A stretch of 10,417 nucleotides of DNA from M2408 sp044348665 (lineage in GTDB: Bacteria; Bacteroidota; Bacteroidia; Flavobacteriales_D; Crocinitomicaceae). Below are positions 7,475 to 10,417 of the stretch, one piece after another. The notes beneath the pieces are model-generated. The model saw only the letters and a program-made list of their open reading frames with translations. It did no database searches and was not told the origin of the DNA. The position numbers and the translations under genes are program-made. The number at the start of each line of letters is the position of its first letter. The stretch's first letter is position 1. Where the stretch lies: NCBI GenBank assembly GCA_044348665.1, contig JBIKSI010000125.1:1-10417 (forward strand). The letters run 5' to 3'.

Positions 7475-8515
7475 ATGATTAGCCTTAAAAAATCCAAAAA
7501 CATTTTAAGTAATTCGCAGAAGCAATTAGAAATTTTAAGTGAAAAATCAACATGTCTTTCCTTTGAATCAAGATTAGCAGCTACGAATTTATTTCCATTA
7601 ACAGTAAGGGAAATCGATACTTTGCAAATAAATTTGGGGAAAATGTGTAATCAAGTTTGTGAACATTGTCACGTTGATGCCGGTCCAGATCGTACTGAAA
7701 TTATGTCAAAAGATACGATGCAGCTTTGTTTAGATGTTTTGAAGAAGAATCCTCTTTTGAAAACGGTCGATTTAACAGGCGGTGCACCAGAAATGAATCC
7801 AAATTTTAGATGGTTTGTAGAAGAATTAACTGCTCTAAATATTCAAATTTTAGTAAGATGTAATTTAACAATCATCGTAGCGAATAAAAAATACCATGAT
7901 TTGCCTGAGTTTTTCAAAAAGCATTCTATAGAAGTTGTTTCTTCTTTACCATGTTACACAGAAGCAAACACAGATAAACAAAGAGGTGAAGGAGTTTTTG
8001 CAAAAAGTTTGAAGGCTATTAAAATGCTAAACGAAGTTGGATACGGAAAAAATGGCAGCAATTTAATTCTGAATTTTGTCTATAATCCCGGAGGACCTTC
8101 CCTCCCGCCAAATCAAGAGGCGTTAAAATTGGATTACAAAAAAAGATTGAAAGAAGATTTTGACCTTGAATTTAATGATTTATTCACCATAACAAATGTA
8201 GCAATAAGTCGATTTTTGGATTTTCTTTTGAAAGCTGGAAGGTATGAGGAATACATGGACAAATTAATTGCAGCTTTTAACCCAATGGCGGCAGAAAATG
8301 TGATGTGTAGAAATCTAATTTCCGTTTCTTGGGATGGATATTTATTCGATTGTGATTTCAACCAAATGTTAGAATTATCGATTGATTCAAGTGACAGCAA
8401 TCACATTTCGAATTTTGATTATGAAAAATTAATGAAACGAAATATTAAAATCAATCAACATTGTTTTGCTTGCACGGCTGGTGCTGGTTCAAGTTGTGGA
8501 GGGAGTTTGGCATAA
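7475..8515 (+). CDS. arsS: Arsenosugar biosynthesis radical SAM protein ArsS
   Basis: The 346-residue protein has the radical-SAM cluster motif CNQVCEHC (Cys58, Cys62, Cys65; CX3CX2C), the glycine-rich SAM motif TGGAPEMNP (101-109), and the family segment SLPCYTEANTDKQRGEGVF (157-175). The C-terminal part corresponds to the DUF3641-type domain. Its cysteines Cys278, Cys293, Cys330, Cys333 and Cys341, the last within CTAGAGSSCGG, could bind an auxiliary cluster or arsenic. Some family members carry selenocysteine near this end; here all these positions are TGT or TGC and no in-frame TGA occurs. Known ArsS enzymes are proposed to join the 5'-deoxyadenosyl radical to dimethylated trivalent arsenic, the first committed arsenosugar step. 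The start is set by the usual N-terminal extension of roughly 50 residues before the cluster. The stop codon directly abuts the next gene's ATG, so the three genes to 9842 form one operon. The family call is strong; activity depends on methylated arsenic from an ArsM not seen here. Confidence 0.93.
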   Translation: MISLKKSKNILSNSQKQLEILSEKSTCLSFESRLAATNLFPLTVREIDTLQINLGKMCNQVCEHCHVDAGPDRTEIMSKDTMQLCLDVLKKNPLLKTVDLTGGAPEMNPNFRWFVEELTALNIQILVRCNLTIIVANKKYHDLPEFFKKHSIEVVSSLPCYTEANTDKQRGEGVFAKSLKAIKMLNEVGYGKNGSNLILNFVYNPGGPSLPPNQEALKLDYKKRLKEDFDLEFNDLFTITNVAISRFLDFLLKAGRYEEYMDKLIAAFNPMAAENVMCRNLISVSWDGYLFDCDFNQMLELSIDSSDSNHISNFDYEKLMKRNIKINQHCFACTAGAGSSCGGSLA

Positions 8516-9148
8516 ATGAACTTAGATACAGAAAATAGCGAAAATTTACTTCTTATTTTTGTGAAAAACTTAGAATTGGGCAAGGTGAAAACAAGGTTGG
8601 CACAATCTATTGGAAACCAAGCTGCGTTTGAGGTTTATGAACATTTATTAAATCTAACTGAGGAAGTAAGTTTGAGCCTGAAAAATTGTGTAGTTCATGT
8701 TTATTTTTCAGATTATTTGGATGAAAAAAGATGGAAAAATCAAGAAAAATTTATTCAATGCCCTGGAGATTTAGGAGCAAAAATGGAAGAAGCCTTTCAA
8801 AATGGTTTTTCATTAGGCTTTCAACGAATAATTTGCATTGGTTCAGACTTACCAGATCTCTCAAAATCTCTAATTCATCAAGCTTTTGAAGAATTGAAGC
8901 AAATTGATTCCGTATTTGGCCCTGCGGATGATGGAGGCTATTATCTGATCGGATTAAAGCAGGCTCATAGTTTTATTTTTGAGAACAAAAGTTGGAGCAC
9001 TGAAGATTTGTTCAAGGAAACAATCGAAGAATTAGAAAATAATCGAATTAAATTTCATCTTTTGGAAACTTTAAATGACATTGATACTTTGGAAGACCTA
9101 AAAAATTCTAATTTAACCTTGCATTTTTCACATTATTTGAATTTATAA
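8516..9148 (+). CDS. TIGR04282-family (DUF2064, CofC-like) arsenosugar-associated nucleotidyl/glycosyltransferase
   Basis: The 210-residue protein is a single GT-A-like nucleotidyltransferase domain. Signatures in order are FVKNLELGKVKTRLA (15-29), where the Gly-x-x-Lys-Thr-Arg loop would contact a nucleotide; CPGDLGAKM (82-90); GSDLPDL (109-115), the metal-binding Asp region; GPADDGGYYLIGL (135-147); and WSTEDLF (160-166). These are the marks of the TIGR04282 family, named for its co-occurrence with ArsS and related to CofC and MobA-type enzymes. The exact reaction is not established; a role in activating or transferring a sugar or glycerol unit to the arsenosugar precursor is inferred from context. 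There is no signal peptide or membrane segment, so it is cytoplasmic. The ATG follows the arsS stop with no intervening base, and its own stop is one base before the next ATG, which suggests translational coupling. Confidence 0.9.
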   Translation: MNLDTENSENLLLIFVKNLELGKVKTRLAQSIGNQAAFEVYEHLLNLTEEVSLSLKNCVVHVYFSDYLDEKRWKNQEKFIQCPGDLGAKMEEAFQNGFSLGFQRIICIGSDLPDLSKSLIHQAFEELKQIDSVFGPADDGGYYLIGLKQAHSFIFENKSWSTEDLFKETIEELENNRIKFHLLETLNDIDTLEDLKNSNLTLHFSHYLNL

Positions 9149-9149
9149 A

Positions 9150-9842
9150 ATGAAACAAAAAATAATTGACGTAATTATTCCTGCACACAACGAACAAGAT
9201 TCTATTGCTTTGGTAATCAAAGACATCCCAAAGGAATTGGTTAGAAATATTATTGTTGTTTGTAATTGTTGTACCGATAATACTTTTGCTGAAGTTGAGA
9301 AAGCTGGCGGAATTGCATTAATAGAAAACAATAAGGGTTATGGCTGTGCTTGTTTGACTGGAATTGCATTTTCAGCGCAAAACCCTCCAGATATTATTGT
9401 GTTTATGGATGGAGATTATTCCGATTATCCCGAGGAAATTGTCGATTTAGTCAATCCTATCATAAATTCTGACAAACATTTAGTAATCGGTTCCCGTGTT
9501 TTAGGAAAAAGAGAAAAAGGTTCGCTTACTCCTCAACAAATTTTTGGGAATTGGTTGGCAAGTAAATTAATACATTTATTTTACGGACATAAATTCACCG
9601 ATTTAGGTCCATTTCGCGCCATTGATTTCAATACCTTACAAGAATTAAAAATGTCAGACAAAACCTATGCATGGACAATCGAAATGCAAATAAAAGCAGT
9701 AAAACTGAAGAAAAATTGCACTGAAGTACCAGTAAATTACAAAAAAAGAATTGGAATTTCAAAAGTTTCAGGTACTGTTAAAGGTACGATTATGGCTGGA
9801 TATAAAATTATTTTCGCAGTTTTTAAATATAAATTTTTCTGA
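9150..9842 (+). CDS. Glycosyltransferase family 2 protein (DPM1-like), third gene of the ArsS operon
   Basis: The 230-residue protein is a GT-A fold glycosyltransferase. VIIPAHNEQDSI (8-19) is the N-terminal nucleotide-sugar motif, FMDGDYSDYPEEI (85-97) holds the DxD-type metal site, and GSRVLGKREKG (114-124), DLGPFRAI (151-158), WTIEMQIKA (175-183) and RIGISKVSGT (200-209) are typical of the DPM1-like branch. It lacks the long C-terminal membrane anchors of some relatives; only a short hydrophobic stretch lies at the end. Cys38, Cys40, Cys41, Cys66 and Cys68 cluster in two loops, where relatives usually have sequences like DNGSTD and GYGAA. These loops face the donor site in this fold. The gene begins one base after the preceding stop, so it is part of the ArsS operon; transfer of a sugar to an arsenic-containing acceptor is inferred, and a lipid or polyprenyl acceptor is an alternative. 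Confidence 0.88.
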   Translation: MKQKIIDVIIPAHNEQDSIALVIKDIPKELVRNIIVVCNCCTDNTFAEVEKAGGIALIENNKGYGCACLTGIAFSAQNPPDIIVFMDGDYSDYPEEIVDLVNPIINSDKHLVIGSRVLGKREKGSLTPQQIFGNWLASKLIHLFYGHKFTDLGPFRAIDFNTLQELKMSDKTYAWTIEMQIKAVKLKKNCTEVPVNYKKRIGISKVSGTVKGTIMAGYKIIFAVFKYKFF

Positions 9843-9856
9843 GTAGTTTTTACATT

Positions 9857-9877
9857 ACTGTTTTCTCTCAGTTTTTA
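9857..9877 (+). terminator. Weak possible terminator of the ArsS operon
   Basis: ACTG at 9857-9860 pairs with CAGT at 9869-9872 around an eight-base loop and is followed directly by a run of T. The four-base stem is very short, so this is only a candidate for the end of the plus-strand operon, 14 bases after its last stop codon. Confidence 0.2.
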
Positions 9878-9920
9878 TAAATCAAATAACATCTAATCTT
9901 TGTTTGATACAGTTTACATA

Positions 9921-9939
9921 TTTTTCGACATGTGAAAAA
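9921..9939 (-). terminator. Weak possible terminator of the DinB-family gene
   Basis: TTTTTC at 9921-9926 pairs with GAAAAA at 9934-9939 around a seven-base loop containing ACATGT. It lies four bases beyond the TAG stop of the minus-strand gene. The stem is almost all A-T pairs and thus weak; the placement between two convergent genes is the main support. Confidence 0.2.
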
Positions 9940-9943
9940 AGTC

Positions 9944-10417
9944 CTAGCTTCCATACTTTAATATCAAAGCCATTTGTCCAGCGTGGTAAGCTGTATGAGA
10001 AACGATTCTTCCAAATGCCTCGCTTTTTGTTTTGCAGCCAAATTCTTTGGTAGTGATTTCACTTTCCCAATCAGATTCTGTTTGTTTTTGAATAATCGAA
10101 CTCAATTTTTCAGCAGATTGATTGACATATTCAATTAGTTCTTCTAAATTAACCCATTCTCCAGAATCTTGTTTATCAATCGCCGTTTTAGCCTTTACAT
10201 GAATTTCAGCATCACCAAAAACATTTTTAGCAAAAAGTAATTCAACATCTCCGATATGACGAATTAAAAAACCGAGTGAATTTGGTGAAGGAGCTAATGT
10301 TTTCTTTAACCCAACTTGCAGCACAAATGTTAAAAAAGCACCTTTTTTTGTTAAAATTTGACTTAAAAAAGGTGAAAACCATTGCTTAGCCCAGTGTTTT
10401 CGTTGAAATTTGCTTTG
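9944..10417 (-). CDS. DinB-family protein (5' end cut by window edge)
   Basis: The frame is open from the TAG stop at 9944 to the right edge with no ATG, so the visible 157 residues lack the true N-terminus. A GTG at 10324 lies in frame, but clearly coding sequence continues upstream of it (for example the aromatic-rich segment HWAKQWFSPFLSQIL), so it is read as an internal valine. The protein fits the four-helix-bundle DinB fold: LGFLIRHIGDVELLF in the first half and SHTAYHAGQMALIL at the C-terminus. Counting from the window edge, His54, His141 and His145 match the family's usual three-histidine metal site. DinB proteins include thiol-dependent S-transferases (bacillithiol or mycothiol type) and metal-dependent hydrolases, but for most the substrate is unknown, as here. 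It converges on the ArsS operon with 101 bases between, and nothing shows it shares that function. Confidence 0.85.
   Translation of the reverse strand, partial: QSKFQRKHWAKQWFSPFLSQILTKKGAFLTFVLQVGLKKTLAPSPNSLGFLIRHIGDVELLFAKNVFGDAEIHVKAKTAIDKQDSGEWVNLEELIEYVNQSAEKLSSIIQKQTESDWESEITTKEFGCKTKSEAFGRIVSHTAYHAGQMALILKYGS

Noticed and set aside
8134..8400. 88-residue open frame antisense to arsS
   Set aside because: It is a shadow of the ArsS coding sequence with no upstream signals or domain.
10322..10324. GTG as the start codon of the DinB-family gene
   Set aside because: The same frame stays open to the window edge and encodes plausible protein upstream, so the gene is better read as 5'-truncated by the window.
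10343..10349. Run of seven T (A on the coding strand) in the DinB-family gene as a phase-variation tract
   Set aside because: Runs of this length are common in this AT-rich DNA, and the frame is open across it with no sign of disruption.

Overview
The window looks like chromosomal DNA of a Bacteroidota bacterium, most likely a flavobacterium. It is strongly AT-rich. It carries a TonB-dependent outer-membrane receptor with a carboxypeptidase-D-like N-terminal extension. Several start codons are preceded by TAnnTTTG octamers, the -7 element of Bacteroidota promoters, rather than by Shine-Dalgarno sequences. No rRNA, tRNA, CRISPR array, insertion sequence or phage gene is visible, and no gene is visibly broken by a frameshift.

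Left half, all on the minus strand. At 1-672 is a Crp/Fnr-family regulator whose C-terminus runs off the left edge; it has an N-terminal cysteine array. After an AT-rich gap (673-952) comes a probable two-gene unit: a MarR-family regulator (3438-3881) followed 43 bases later by a TonB-dependent receptor (953-3394). Just upstream of the MarR gene are three alternating GGTAAT/ATTACC half-sites that overlap its putative promoter, which suggests autoregulation. An 11-of-13 match to the core of this site lies at the same distance from the Crp/Fnr start codon. Further right is a secreted GH2 beta-mannosidase (3974-6457) with no SusCD pair or other sugar-utilisation gene beside it in the window.

Right half. 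Divergent from the mannosidase is proC (6587-7369, +), the last step of proline synthesis. After 105 bases follows a tightly packed three-gene plus-strand operon (7475-9842): the radical-SAM arsenosugar enzyme ArsS, a TIGR04282/DUF2064 CofC-like nucleotidyl/glycosyltransferase, and a GT2 glycosyltransferase of the DPM1-like type. The first two genes abut exactly and the next two are separated by one base. ArsS is thought to place a 5'-deoxyadenosyl group on dimethylarsenic, and the two sugar-transferase-like proteins probably act on later steps. The methyltransferase ArsM, needed to supply methylated arsenic, is not in the window. A DinB-family protein (9944-10417, -) converges on this operon and runs off the right edge, so its true start is not visible.

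Most of the window is recognisable family content. The parts most worth a second look are the shared putative operator in front of the MarR and Crp/Fnr genes, the short ArsS cassette, and the unusual cysteine cluster near the predicted donor-binding end of its GT2 partner.
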